The translations under genes were made by a program, and so were the position numbers. From the NCBI GenBank assembly GCA_047777475.1, contig JBKEET010000002.1:372001-436000 (forward strand): 64,000 nt of DNA, in the 5' to 3' direction. Position 1 is the stretch's first letter. Each line of letters begins with the position of its first letter. Below are positions 17,140 through 26,020 of this stretch, in pieces. This DNA comes from Sutterella sp047777475 (GTDB lineage Bacteria > Pseudomonadota > Gammaproteobacteria > Burkholderiales > Burkholderiaceae_F). The notes under the pieces are model-generated. The model was not told the DNA's origin. It made no database searches and saw only the letters and a program-made list of their open reading frames with translations.

Positions 17140-17814
17140 ATGTCGTTTGTCTTTGCGCCGCCTCCTCAGGCCGTGCTGCCTGTTCAGGACGAAAAAAACG
17201 AATATTTCCCGATCCACCGCGTCTACGGCCTGGGCAAGAACTACGCCGAGCCGGGCGCCGAGAAGCCGCTGCCGTTCTACTTCCTCAAGCCCGAGGACGG
17301 GGTCGTGCCGGTCGCCGAGGGCGAGACGGTGAAGGTTCCCGTGCCGCAGGAGCTCGACTGCATTTACTACGAGATGGAGCTCGTCGTCGCGATCGGCCGC
17401 GGCGGGCGCAATCTCACGCCCGAGCAGGCCGCCGAGGCCATCTGGGGCTGGGCCGCGGGCATCGATTTCACGATCCGGCGCAAGCTCGACGACGGCAGGC
17501 CCGACTATTACTGCTGCAAGGCGATCGACCGCGGCTCCCCGATGAGCTGGGTGCGCCCGGCCTACCGCTGCCCGATGCCGGATCCGGCCGACATCTGGCT
17601 TTATGTCAACGACAAGAAGGTGCAGGCGGGCACCACCGCCGGCCTCGTCGTCAAGCCGGTTGACGCGATCGTCCGGATCTCGAAGTTCTGGGAGCTCTGC
17701 CAGGGCGACCTGATCTTCATGGGCACGCCTCCGGGCTCGGCCGGCGTGCGCGCGGGCGACAAGCTCTACGGCGGCGTCAACGGCGTCGGCACGCTGAGGG
17801 TCGACATCGTCTGA
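17140..17814 (+). CDS. Fumarylacetoacetate hydrolase family protein
   Basis: Cytoplasmic metal-dependent hydrolase/isomerase/decarboxylase of the FAH family, close to the fumarylpyruvate hydrolase (YcgM/NagK) type that splits acylpyruvates. The frame is open from 16879, but ATG 17140 has AGGAG 7 bases upstream and yields a normal 224-residue protein, MSFVFAPPPQAVLPV. Metal ligands are E78 and E80 in YYEMELVVAIG and an aspartate in AAGIDFT. The closing motif MGTPPGSAGVRAGD is typical. It stands alone, with a terminator at 17847-17866, so no pathway can be named. Confidence 0.85.
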   Translation: MSFVFAPPPQAVLPVQDEKNEYFPIHRVYGLGKNYAEPGAEKPLPFYFLKPEDGVVPVAEGETVKVPVPQELDCIYYEMELVVAIGRGGRNLTPEQAAEAIWGWAAGIDFTIRRKLDDGRPDYYCCKAIDRGSPMSWVRPAYRCPMPDPADIWLYVNDKKVQAGTTAGLVVKPVDAIVRISKFWELCQGDLIFMGTPPGSAGVRAGDKLYGGVNGVGTLRVDIV

Positions 17815-17846
17815 TAAGAATGAATCCGTCCGCTGCGGATTCCGCG

Positions 17847-17874
17847 GAGCGCCCTTCGGGGCGCTCTTCTTTTA
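17847..17874. terminator. Terminator between FAH and EamA genes
   Basis: Perfect 8-bp stem GAGCGCCC/GGGCGCTC with a TTCG tetraloop (17847-17866), then TTCTTTTAT on the plus strand. It serves the FAH gene and lies just outside the stop of the convergent EamA gene. Confidence 0.85.
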
Positions 17875-17877
17875 TAT

Positions 17878-18885
17878 TCAGTCGTCAGCCTGCAGCGCCG
17901 CTTCCTTGGGCGGGGGCGGGTTGCGGAACACGTAGAGCGAGCCGATCACGCCGATCAGCACGATCGAGAAGCCGAGCACCATCGTCGGCGTCGGCCACTG
18001 GGCGCGCCAGAGGTGCGCATAGGCCACCGAGGAGATCGACTCGAAGACGATGAGCTGGCCGCCGAGCGCCGAGGGCAGGCGCTGGCTCATCTGGTTCCAG
18101 CAGAGCATCGCCACCCACGAGCAGAGGAAGCCGATCATCAGCGCGACGCCGAGGAAGCGGAGCGGGCGCGGCCCGAGCAGCGTTTCTGAAGTGTCCATCC
18201 ACCCGAAGCCCCAGGCGGCGAGCGCGAAGATCGCGAGCACCGCCGGGAGCACCGTCACGCCCTGCAGCGCGGTCCAGGCGGAGGTGCTGTGGTCCGGGTG
18301 AGCGAGCAGCCACTCTCCGTTTTCAATCGAGAACCACGTCCAGGCGATGACCGCCGCCACGCCGAAGCCGACGCCGGCGGCAAATTCCATCGGGCTCTCT
18401 CTGCCGGCGGTCATGTACTGGAATTCCGTCCAGTTGGCGACGACAAGCCCGAAGAAGATGAAAACGAGCGGCGGGCACACGGCGCCCCAGGAAAAGCCGC
18501 CGCCCGCCTGGCGGTAGCGGAAATTGGAGACAACGGCGACGAGCACCGGGATCACCGCCATGAACATGCCGGCGAGCGGCGCGCCCGCGAGCCGGATGCA
18601 GGTCGTGAGCAGGCAGTAGAAGATCACGTTCCCGATGAAGGGGAGGCGGAACGATTCGACGATGTCTTCTTTCGAGAATTTCCGGATGTCGTCCCGCAGG
18701 AGCCAGAGCGCCGGCAGCGACACGATGCCGAAGGCAATGAAGCGCCCGAGCGCGATGAGGACGGGGTTGTATTCCGGGAGCATGAGCGGGGCGATGTAGA
18801 TGAGGCCCCAGAGAGCGCCGGCCGCAATGCCGAGCAAAACGCCTAAAACCATAGCCAAAGTTCTGTTTCTTCGGCCGTCTTTCAC
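17878..18885 (-). CDS. EamA/DMT-superfamily transporter
   Basis: A 335-residue inner-membrane protein with about ten hydrophobic helices and the two-repeat layout of drug/metabolite (EamA, RhaT-like) transporters. The first helix contains GALWGLIYIAPLML, typical of the repeat start, and the C-terminus has the family ending in VLGFSIVLIGVIGSLYVF. The substrate is unknown; exporters of amino acids and metabolites occur in the family. The start ATG 18885 is the first in the frame. It is monocistronic and convergent with the FAH gene. Confidence 0.82.
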   Translation of the reverse strand: MKDGRRNRTLAMVLGVLLGIAAGALWGLIYIAPLMLPEYNPVLIALGRFIAFGIVSLPALWLLRDDIRKFSKEDIVESFRLPFIGNVIFYCLLTTCIRLAGAPLAGMFMAVIPVLVAVVSNFRYRQAGGGFSWGAVCPPLVFIFFGLVVANWTEFQYMTAGRESPMEFAAGVGFGVAAVIAWTWFSIENGEWLLAHPDHSTSAWTALQGVTVLPAVLAIFALAAWGFGWMDTSETLLGPRPLRFLGVALMIGFLCSWVAMLCWNQMSQRLPSALGGQLIVFESISSVAYAHLWRAQWPTPTMVLGFSIVLIGVIGSLYVFRNPPPPKEAALQADD

Positions 18886-19191
18886 CCGGCCGAGGCTGCA
18901 GAGCGGACCGCGCGTGTGAAAGTGCGTGAGCCGGCGGCCCGATATATGTCGTCTCCCGGGCGCGGACCGGCGTCCGGCGTGCTCGGAAGCGTTCCTTTAA
19001 AGGAGCAGGCCGTATGCTAAATAATCAGCTGAAAATAAGCAATAGTTATTAGTGTTATTGATAATTAATCTATGAATTAAGGTGTTTTATCTAGAAAAAT
19101 TTGCAGAATGTTATCCGAAGGGCGTTTAAACATACGTATTTTTACGCATTAAAAGAAGACGGGAAGGCGGCCCGGAAGTGAGCGGCCGCTC
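18886..19191. other. Intergenic region with AT-rich core
   Basis: No gene is visible. Bases about 19010-19150 are markedly AT-rich against a GC-rich genome and contain many TATAAT-like strings, so no single promoter can be chosen. It lies upstream of the EamA gene and downstream of the transglycosylase gene. A short IR tttaaa and TTTTTACGCATTAAAA occur, nothing more. Confidence 0.35.
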
Positions 19192-20295
19192 TCAGCGGGA
19201 GGCAAGTGCCGCTTCGCGATCGCGGATTTTGTCGGCGAGGAAGGTGACGGCCGCGGCGTAGAAGTAGGTGCGGTTGTAGCGCAGGATGGCGGCGAAGTTG
19301 CGCGTACCGATGTAAAAATCGGTGCTGCGCTCGCCGTCCGCGCTGATGCGCGGCAGGTCGACGAGCAGCACGGGCTCCGTGTCGGCGAGGCCGAACGTGC
19401 CGAGCGGCTTGACGCCCGCGGCAAGGAGCGTGCGGACGTCGGTGTGCGCCTCGATGCCGCCCGAGCCGGTCGCCTCGAAGATCGAGCGCGAGGCTTCGGC
19501 GGGATAAAGCGGCGCGACGCCCGGCGTCCAGCCGTGCGCCTTGAGGAAGGCGGCCACCGAAGCGATGGCGTCCGCCTCGTTGTCGATGATGTCGATGCGG
19601 TGGTCGCCGTCGCCGTCCGTGCCGTAGCGGTCGAGCGAGCTCGGCATGAACTGCCCGTAGCCCATGGCGCCGGCGTAGCTGCCGAGCACCGTGACGGGCG
19701 AGATCTTCTCTTTCCAGCAGAAGTCGAGGAAGCTCGCGAGCTCTCGGCGGTAGAAATCGGCGCGGCGCGTGTAGTCGAACGAGAGCGTCATGAGCGAGTC
19801 GAGCACGCGGTAGCGGCCCTTGTTCTTGCCGTAGACGGTCTCGATGCCGATCACCGCGGCGATGATGTAGCGCGGCACGCCCGTGCTGCGCTCGACGCGG
19901 TCGAAAACGGCCGCGTTGTCTTCAATGAAGCGCACGCCCTTGGCGATGCGCTCCTCGCTGATGAGGCGGCTTTCGTAGAGGCGGAAATTCTTTTCGAAGC
20001 TGGTTTTCGGATTCGCGTTGGGACGCGGCGTGCTGTAGCGCTCCGCCGCGGGCGAGTAGCGCGCCACGGCGATCTCGGCGCAGAGCCAGTCGAGCGGGAT
20101 GCCCTGCTTCTTGCTGACGTCCTTGAGAAACGAAACCACTTCCGCGCGCCCGAGGTAGTCGGAGGCGGAAGGCGACGCGCTTTCCGAGGGCGCGCCCTGA
20201 CCGGCGCCGCCGGATTCGCCGGCCACGCCCGGGGAGGCCGCGGCAAGGGCAGCGGCCAGCAGCACAAGCATCCGTCGGAACAGCAAAGCGCTCAT
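19192..20295 (-). CDS. mltB: Lytic murein transglycosylase, MltB/SLT3 family
   Basis: Periplasmic muramidase-like enzyme that cleaves peptidoglycan to 1,6-anhydro products. The 367 residues begin with a signal peptide (MSALLFRRMLVLLAAALAAA) without a lipobox cysteine, so it is probably soluble rather than a lipoprotein. The catalytic glutamate is in AAVIGIETVYGKNKG. GYGQFMPSSLDRYGTDGDGD carries the conserved Q-F-M-P-S motif followed by an EF-hand-like DGDG metal loop as in Slt35. The C-terminal repeat-like end FAAILRYNRTYFYAAAVTFL is typical. Monocistronic. Confidence 0.9.
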   Translation of the reverse strand: MSALLFRRMLVLLAAALAAASPGVAGESGGAGQGAPSESASPSASDYLGRAEVVSFLKDVSKKQGIPLDWLCAEIAVARYSPAAERYSTPRPNANPKTSFEKNFRLYESRLISEERIAKGVRFIEDNAAVFDRVERSTGVPRYIIAAVIGIETVYGKNKGRYRVLDSLMTLSFDYTRRADFYRRELASFLDFCWKEKISPVTVLGSYAGAMGYGQFMPSSLDRYGTDGDGDHRIDIIDNEADAIASVAAFLKAHGWTPGVAPLYPAEASRSIFEATGSGGIEAHTDVRTLLAAGVKPLGTFGLADTEPVLLVDLPRISADGERSTDFYIGTRNFAAILRYNRTYFYAAAVTFLADKIRDREAALASR

Positions 20296-20456
20296 GAAAA
20301 CTGAAAGTCACGGTCAGGAAACAATACCCGCATTGTAGCCTCTGAACCCAGCGAGCCGCAAAACGCCCTTGTTGCAGTGTGCTACGCTAGTCTGCAAAAC
20401 GTGAATTTTTTTTAAACGGCCGCCGCCGCTGCCGCAGCGGCGCGCGGAGTGAATCG

Positions 20457-21788
20457 ATGCAGCTGTTTCCTGCCGATGCGATCAGGCCCGGCGTCGCGCC
20501 CCGGGAGGTTCTCGCCTGGGCGGCGTTTGATTTCGCCAACTCAGGCTATACGACGGTGGTGCTCACCGCCGTCTTCAACGCCTACTTTGTTTCCCGCGTG
20601 GCGGGCGGCGGGGATTCGGCCACCTTCCTCTGGACCTGCGTCATCGCCGCGGCCAATGCGATCAGCATGCTGATGATGCCCGTGATCGGCGCGCTCGCGG
20701 ACGCCGAGGCCGCCAAAAAGCGCTGGCTGGCCATCGCCACGGCCGTGTGCATCGCGGGCACGCTCGGCCTCATGCTCTCGGGCGCGGGCACCGTCGTGTG
20801 GTCGGCGGCCATGGTGATCGTGAGCTGCGTGGCCTACAACGTCGGCGAATCGCTCAACTCGGCCTTCCTGCCGGAGCTCGCCCGCGAGGACGGCGTCGGC
20901 CGCGTCTCGGGCTGGGGCTGGAGCTTCGGTTACTGCGGCGGCATGCTCACGCTCGGGCTCTGCCTGGCCGTCGTTTTCGGCTGCCGCAGCCGCGGGCTTT
21001 CCGACGATGCGGCGGTGGCGGGCACGATGGCCGTCACCGCGGCCGTTTTCGCCGTCGCCGCGCTGCCGCTCTTCTTCTGGCTTAAGGAAAGGAGCGTGCC
21101 GCGCGTCGCGGGCGCCGACCGCAGGGCGCTCCTCTCGCTCGCGCTCGAAAGTTTCCGCGAGATCCGCCGCACGTTTGCCTCGCTCGGGAAATTCCGCGAC
21201 TTCGCCATGCTTGCGGTCTGCGGCTTCTGCTACCAGTGCGGCGTTTCGGTGGTGATCACGCTCGCGGCGGTCTACGCCTCGGCGGTCATGGGCTTCACGA
21301 CCGAGGATACGATCCTGCTCGTCTTTCTCGTCAACATCACGGCGGCGGCCGGCGCCTTCGGCTTCGGCTATGCGCAGGACCGTCTCGGGCACAAGAAGGC
21401 GCTCGCGCTCACGCTGCTCGTCTGGATCGCGATGGTCGTGATCGCCGCCTGCTCGCGCACGCGCTTCGAGTTCTGGATCGCCGCCAACCTGGCGGGCCTG
21501 GCGATGGGCTCCTCGCAGTCGGCGGGCCGCGCCCTGGTGGCCGTGTTCGCACCGAAGTCGCGCCTTGCGGAGTTCTACAGCTTCTGGAACATGGCGCTGT
21601 GGCTCTCCTCGATCGTCGGGCCGCTCTCCTACGGCGCGATCACCTGGGCCTCGGGCAACAACCAGCGCCTTGCGATCATGGTCACGGGTCTTTTCTTCGT
21701 CGCGGCGCTCCTCGCGCTCGCGCCGATCAGCCTCAAGCGCGGCGCCGCCGCGAAAGCCGAGGCGGAGCGCGAGGAAGAGGCGACCTGA
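20457..21788 (+). CDS. MFS transporter, UMF1/Atg22-like family
   Basis: A 443-residue inner-membrane protein with 12 predicted helices. The opening EVLAWAAFDFANSGYTTVV is the hallmark of the UMF1 (unknown major facilitator 1, Atg22-like) family, where W-x-x-Y/F-D-x-A-N-S is conserved. GALADAEAAKKRW is the loop 2-3 MFS motif. Substrates are unknown; some relatives export amino acids or peptides. The start is ATG 20457. A terminator follows at 21807-21826. Confidence 0.85.
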   Translation: MQLFPADAIRPGVAPREVLAWAAFDFANSGYTTVVLTAVFNAYFVSRVAGGGDSATFLWTCVIAAANAISMLMMPVIGALADAEAAKKRWLAIATAVCIAGTLGLMLSGAGTVVWSAAMVIVSCVAYNVGESLNSAFLPELAREDGVGRVSGWGWSFGYCGGMLTLGLCLAVVFGCRSRGLSDDAAVAGTMAVTAAVFAVAALPLFFWLKERSVPRVAGADRRALLSLALESFREIRRTFASLGKFRDFAMLAVCGFCYQCGVSVVITLAAVYASAVMGFTTEDTILLVFLVNITAAAGAFGFGYAQDRLGHKKALALTLLVWIAMVVIAACSRTRFEFWIAANLAGLAMGSSQSAGRALVAVFAPKSRLAEFYSFWNMALWLSSIVGPLSYGAITWASGNNQRLAIMVTGLFFVAALLALAPISLKRGAAAKAEAEREEEAT

Positions 21789-21806
21789 GCGAAGGGCATA
21801 AAAGAA

Positions 21807-21838
21807 GAGCCGCATCGCTGCGGCTCCTGTTTTCTGAT
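21807..21838. terminator. Terminator between UMF1 MFS and bamD
   Basis: Perfect 8-bp stem GAGCCGCA/TGCGGCTC with a TCGC loop (21807-21826), then CTGTTTTCTG on the plus strand and CTTCTTTTATG on the minus strand. It can act for both convergent genes. Confidence 0.8.
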
Positions 21839-21864
21839 TTCCTGACCCCCGACCGGGGCGGACG

Positions 21865-22653
21865 TCACTGGATGTTCTTGTTGAGGACCTTGCCCTTGTT
21901 GAGCTCGATCACGCGGCGCGTGTCGTTGGCGAGGTCGGGCATCTCAAGGTTGTCGTAGCACTTGGCGATCAGCTCGAGCGCGTCGTCGCGCACCGAGGTG
22001 TTCTGGAACTCGCGCACGACGGTCTGCGCGCGGTCGATGGCGGCCACGTAGGCATGGCGGTCGTAGTAGTACTTCGCGATGCCGTACTCGTGGCGGGCCT
22101 GCGAGTTGACGAGCTGGTGCATGCGGCGGCGGGAGTCGGGCGCATAGCGGCTGTCCGGGTAGCGCAGCACGAGCTCCTTGAAGATGTCGAAGGCTTCCTG
22201 GGCGGCGTTGGCGTCGCGCTCGGCGATGTCCTCGCCCGTGAGCCAGGAGAACCAGCTGTCGGTCTGGTTGAGCGTCGCGAGGCCCTTCAGGTACATCACG
22301 TAGTCGCTGTTGGGATGGTTCGGATAGGCCTGCAGGAAGCGGTCGCATTCCTGGACGGCCTGGGCCGCATCGCCGTCTTTCCAGTAAGCGTAGATGAGCT
22401 CGATCTGGCCCTGCTGCGCATACTGCCCGAACGGATAGCGGGCCTCGAGCTTGGTGTAGTACTCTTTGGCCCTCGTCCAGTCGCTCTCATCCAAAGCACT
22501 GCGAGCTTCCGAGTACAATTTGTCGGCACTCCAGTCGGCGGTCGGATCGGTGTCGATGTTCTGCAGCCAGGAGCAGGATGCAGTGGCCAGCGTGATGGAC
22601 ACCACAGCGGCGGCGCGCATGAGAAGTCGCTTAGTAGGAATATTGAAATTCAT
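21865..22653 (-). CDS. bamD: Outer membrane assembly lipoprotein BamD
   Basis: Essential lipoprotein of the BAM complex that inserts beta-barrel proteins such as the autotransporter in this window into the outer membrane. From ATG 22653 it has 262 residues: a signal peptide ending in an imperfect lipobox (ATASC), then five TPR repeats, including YSEARSALDESDWTRAKEYY and KLEARYPFGQYAQQGQIELI. The stretch ELVLRYPDSRYAPDSRRRM is conserved in BamD. A TTG start at 22662 is possible but less likely. A minus-strand TATAAT (22683-22688) lies about 30 bases upstream. Its ATG overlaps the divergent rluD ATG in the tetramer CATG. Confidence 0.93.
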   Translation of the reverse strand: MNFNIPTKRLLMRAAAVVSITLATASCSWLQNIDTDPTADWSADKLYSEARSALDESDWTRAKEYYTKLEARYPFGQYAQQGQIELIYAYWKDGDAAQAVQECDRFLQAYPNHPNSDYVMYLKGLATLNQTDSWFSWLTGEDIAERDANAAQEAFDIFKELVLRYPDSRYAPDSRRRMHQLVNSQARHEYGIAKYYYDRHAYVAAIDRAQTVVREFQNTSVRDDALELIAKCYDNLEMPDLANDTRRVIELNKGKVLNKNIQ

Positions 22654-23726
22654 GACAAGCAATAGCGGAAAAGATTTTTCGGATTATAACGGCAGCCCCG
22701 ACGACGCGCAGGCGGGAGACGCTGACACTTTACCAAGTTTCACGGTTGAAGGCGTCTGGGGCGAGCGGCTCGACAAAGTGCTGGCCTCGCTGATGCCGGA
22801 CGTCTCCCGCGGCCGGCTTCAGAAGCTCATTGAAGAGGGCAGCGTCGAGGTGAACGGGGAGACTGTTACAAAAACCCGCGCCAAGGTGACCGAGGGCGAC
22901 GAGATCCAGCTGCTCGAAGAGCCGCATCTCGACGAAGAGCTCGCGCAGACGCCGCAGGACGGCATCGATTTCGACGTCGTCTACGAGGACAGCGCCGTGA
23001 TCGTCGTCAACAAGCCCGCGGGCCTGGTGGTGCATCCCGGCGCGGGCAATCCCGACGGCACGCTCATGAACGGCCTGCTTTTCCGCTACCCGGAGCTCAA
23101 GAACGTCCCGAGGGCGGGCATCGTGCACCGCCTTGACCGCGACACGACGGGGCTCATGGTGGTGGCGAGGGACGCTCGCCGCGCAGACCAACCTCGTGCG
23201 CCAGCTCCAGGCGAGGACGGTGAAGCGCGAATACTGGGCGCTCACCATCGGCACGGCGGCCGTCGACTTCGTCGTCGACGCGCCGATCGGGCGCGACCCG
23301 CGCAGCCGCATCCGCTTCAAGTGCTTCCCCGGCAGCGCGGGCGTGCGCGCCAAGCCCGCGCGCACGAGGGCGAAGTGCGTCGGCTGGAGCGAGTGGCGCG
23401 GCGTGCCGCTTTCCTGGGTGGCCTGCCGCCTCGACACGGGCCGCACGCACCAGATCCGCGTGCACCTGACGAGCCAGGACCTGCCCCTGATCGGCGACCA
23501 GCTCTACCGCGGCCGCGCGCCGGGCATCGGCGTCAAGCTCGAGGACGATCTCGACTTCCACCGCCAGGCGCTGCACGCGTCGCGCCTCGGGCTCCTGCAC
23601 CCGGAAAGCGGCGAGTACATGGAATGGTTCGTGCCGCCGCCCGCCGATATGATCCGCCTTATGGAAACGCTTGAGTTCGTGCCCTGGGACCGTCCCGTGG
23701 ACGTGTTCGAGGACGAAATGCTTTGA
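22652..23726 (+). pseudogene. rluD: 23S rRNA pseudouridine synthase RluD, frameshifted
   Basis: RluD makes pseudouridines 1911/1915/1917 in helix 69 of 23S rRNA. The first frame, from ATG 22652, has the S4 RNA-binding domain (about residues 30-90) and the catalytic aspartate motif GIVHRLDRDTTGLMVVAR. It then shifts at a GGG run (23169-23171). The second frame resumes exactly with TLAAQTNLVRQLQARTVKRE and continues through GRTHQIRVHL to the stop at 23726. Removing one G restores a single protein of about 357 residues that matches RluD over its whole length. It is either a recent mutation or a sequencing error; both halves are otherwise intact. Confidence 0.88.
22683..22688 (-). promoter_or_regulatory. 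Putative -10 box for bamD
   Basis: Minus-strand TATAAT lies inside the first codons of rluD, about 30 bases before the bamD ATG. No good -35 is visible 16-18 bases further upstream. The two divergent genes leave no spacer, so each promoter must lie in the other gene's coding sequence. Confidence 0.5.
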
Positions 23727-23739
23727 GAGAGGAACAGCC

Positions 23740-24531
23740 ATGGAATTAAGCAAGCCCGGCCTCAATATTCTCCAGCCCGATTGGAAGGGCATTGCCCCCG
23801 ACGGCGTCGATGCGCTCTTCACGCTGCGCTCGGGCGGCGTCTCTTCGGGTCCCTGGGGCGGCGCCGACGGCGTCATGGGCCTCAACGTGGCGCCGCACAC
23901 CGGCGACTTCCCCGCCTGCGTGCGCATGAACCGCTCGATCGCCGCGCAGCTCGTGCCGGCCGACCCCGTGTGGCTCAGGCAGGTGCACGGCACCGAAGTC
24001 GTGGAGGCGGACGCCGTCAAGGGCGAGCCCGAGGCCGATGCGTCCTATACGCTCAAGCCCGGCGTCGTCTGCACGGTCATGGTGGGCGACTGCCTGCCGG
24101 TGCTGATCGCCGAGCGCAGGAGCCGCGCCGTCGCGGCCGTGCACGCGAGCTGGCGCTCGCTCGCCGCGGGCATCGTGCAGAAGACCGTGCGCATCCTCCG
24201 CGAAAAAGTCGGCCCCGACGCCGACTTCGCCGCCTGGCTCGGGCCCCGCATCGGGCCGGAGGCCTTCGAGGTCGGCCCCGAGGTGCTCGAGGCCATGAAG
24301 GCGCTCCTGCCGCAGGCCGAGCAGGGTTTCCGCCGCGAGGGCGGGAAGCTTTTCTGCGACCTCGGCGCGCTCGCCGCGCAGGCGCTTTGCGCCGAAGGCC
24401 TGGCGCAGAAGAACATTGTCGACTGCCGCCTTTCGACCTATGCTGACCCCAAGCGCTTCTACAGCTACCGCCGCGACGGCGAGAAATCCGGCCGCCATGC
24501 GGCGATGATCTGGATTAAGCCGGCCGCCTGA
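23740..24531 (+). CDS. pgeF: Polyphenol oxidase / purine nucleoside phosphorylase family (PgeF/YfiH)
   Basis: Multicopper-oxidase-like fold protein of the YfiH/PgeF (LACC1) family. E. coli YfiH corrects wrong L-serine incorporation in peptidoglycan, and other members cleave purine nucleosides. The open frame starts upstream at 23671, but ATG 23740 follows AGAGAGGAA and gives a normal 263-residue protein. Conserved points are TLRSGGVS near the N-terminus, WLRQVHGTEV, DCLPVLI and the Zn-binding VHASWRSLAAGIV. It starts 13 bases after the rluD stop, the usual bamD/rluD/pgeF neighbourhood of Proteobacteria. Confidence 0.9.
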   Translation: MELSKPGLNILQPDWKGIAPDGVDALFTLRSGGVSSGPWGGADGVMGLNVAPHTGDFPACVRMNRSIAAQLVPADPVWLRQVHGTEVVEADAVKGEPEADASYTLKPGVVCTVMVGDCLPVLIAERRSRAVAAVHASWRSLAAGIVQKTVRILREKVGPDADFAAWLGPRIGPEAFEVGPEVLEAMKALLPQAEQGFRREGGKLFCDLGALAAQALCAEGLAQKNIVDCRLSTYADPKRFYSYRRDGEKSGRHAAMIWIKPAA

Positions 24532-24565
24532 CGCGCTTTTTTCATCAACGGACTCCTTTTTATAT

Positions 24566-25915
24566 ATGAGCAAGATTCCTGTTATCGGCTTTGTGTCGCT
24601 CGGCTGCCCGAAGGCTCTCGTCGACACGGAGCGCATCGTCACCGAGCTGCGCGCCCGCGGCTACCGCATCGGCAGCACCTACAAGGACGCCGACCTGGTG
24701 ATCGTCAACACCTGCGGCTTCATCAACGAGGCCGTCAAGGAAAGCCTCGACGCGATTTCGGAGGCGCTCGACGAGAACGGCCGCGTCATCGTCTGCGGCT
24801 GCCTCGGCGGGCGCAAGGACGACGACGGCGGCAACTTCATCCAGAAGCGCCTGCCGAAGGTCCTCGGCGTCACGGGCCCCGACTCGGTCGACGAAGTGCT
24901 CGCGATGGTCGAAAAGCAGCTGCCGCGCCCGCACGAGCCCTGGGGCGACCTGGTGCCCGCCTGCGGCGTGCGCCTCACGCCCAAGCACTACGCCTACCTC
25001 AAGATCAGCGAGGGGTGCAACCACCAGTGCACGTTCTGCGTGATCCCGAAGCTCCGCGGGCCCCTGGTGAGCCGCCCGATCGGCGACATCATCCGCGAGG
25101 CGGAAAACCTCAAGGCGGCCGGCGTCAAGGAACTGCTCGTGATCAGCCAGGACACGGCCGCCTACGGCGCCGACAAGCGCTACGGCATCGGCTTTGCGGG
25201 CGGCAGGCCCGTGAGGACGAAGCTGCTTGACCTCTGCCGCGAGCTCGGCCGCCTCAACCTCTGGGTGAGGCTGCACTACGTCTATCCGTACCCGGCCGTC
25301 GACGAGATCATCCCGCTCATGGCCGAGGGGCTGATCCTGCCGTACCTCGACGTGCCCTTCCAGCACGCGTCCCCGCGCATCCTCAAGCTGATGAAGCGCC
25401 CCGGCGCGGAGCACAACCTCGAGCGCATCGCCGCCTGGCGCAAGATCTGCCCCGACATCGTGATCCGCTCGACCTTCATCACGGGCTTCCCCGGCGAGAC
25501 CGAGGATGAGTTCGAGTACCTGCTTGACTTCCTGCGCGAGGCGCGGCTCGACCGCGTCGGGTGCTTTGCCTATTCGCCCGTCGACGGCGCCGCCGCCAAC
25601 GAGCTGCCGGGCGCGCTGCCCGACGAGGTCCGCGAGGAGCGCCGCCGCCGCTTCATGGAAGTGCAGGAAGCGATTTCCGCCGAGAAAATGCGCGAGCGCG
25701 TGGGCCGCGTCGAGCAGGTCATCATCGACGAGTACGACGAGGAGAACGGGCTTGCGATCGGCCGCACGAAGGCCGATTCGCCCGACATCGACGGGCGCTG
25801 CTACGTCGAGACGCTGACGCACTACAAGCCGGGCGACTTCGTCGACGTGCGCATCACCGGGAGCGAGGACTACGACCTCGTCGGCACGCCCGAGGCGGAG
25901 CTCCGGGCCAAGTGA
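24566..25915 (+). CDS. rimO: Ribosomal protein S12 methylthiotransferase RimO
   Basis: Radical-SAM enzyme that adds a methylthio group to Asp88/89 of ribosomal protein S12. The 449 residues show the N-terminal UPF0004 domain with three Fe-S cysteines (FVSLGCPKALVDTE, VNTCGFI, VCGCLG), the radical-SAM motif CNHQCTFCVIP (about 152-159), and a C-terminal TRAM-like domain. TDKR-type MiaB features are absent, and SLGCPKALVDTE is diagnostic for RimO. It follows pgeF by 34 bases and ends at a strong terminator (25951-25981). Confidence 0.95.
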   Translation: MSKIPVIGFVSLGCPKALVDTERIVTELRARGYRIGSTYKDADLVIVNTCGFINEAVKESLDAISEALDENGRVIVCGCLGGRKDDDGGNFIQKRLPKVLGVTGPDSVDEVLAMVEKQLPRPHEPWGDLVPACGVRLTPKHYAYLKISEGCNHQCTFCVIPKLRGPLVSRPIGDIIREAENLKAAGVKELLVISQDTAAYGADKRYGIGFAGGRPVRTKLLDLCRELGRLNLWVRLHYVYPYPAVDEIIPLMAEGLILPYLDVPFQHASPRILKLMKRPGAEHNLERIAAWRKICPDIVIRSTFITGFPGETEDEFEYLLDFLREARLDRVGCFAYSPVDGAAANELPGALPDEVREERRRRFMEVQEAISAEKMRERVGRVEQVIIDEYDEENGLAIGRTKADSPDIDGRCYVETLTHYKPGDFVDVRITGSEDYDLVGTPEAELRAK

Positions 25916-25950
25916 CGCGGCGCCCGGCAGGGCGCTCCCGATAGAAAAAT

Positions 25951-25988
25951 GCCGCCGGAATCCCATGAAGGATCCGGCGGCGTTTTGC
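25951..25988 (+). terminator. Terminator of rimO
   Basis: Perfect 9-bp arms GCCGCCGGA (25951-25959) and TCCGGCGGC (25973-25981), then GTTTTGCTG. Confidence 0.8.
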
Positions 25989-26020
25989 TGTCAGGCCCCG
26001 TCAGGGCCCGGCTTTGGCCG

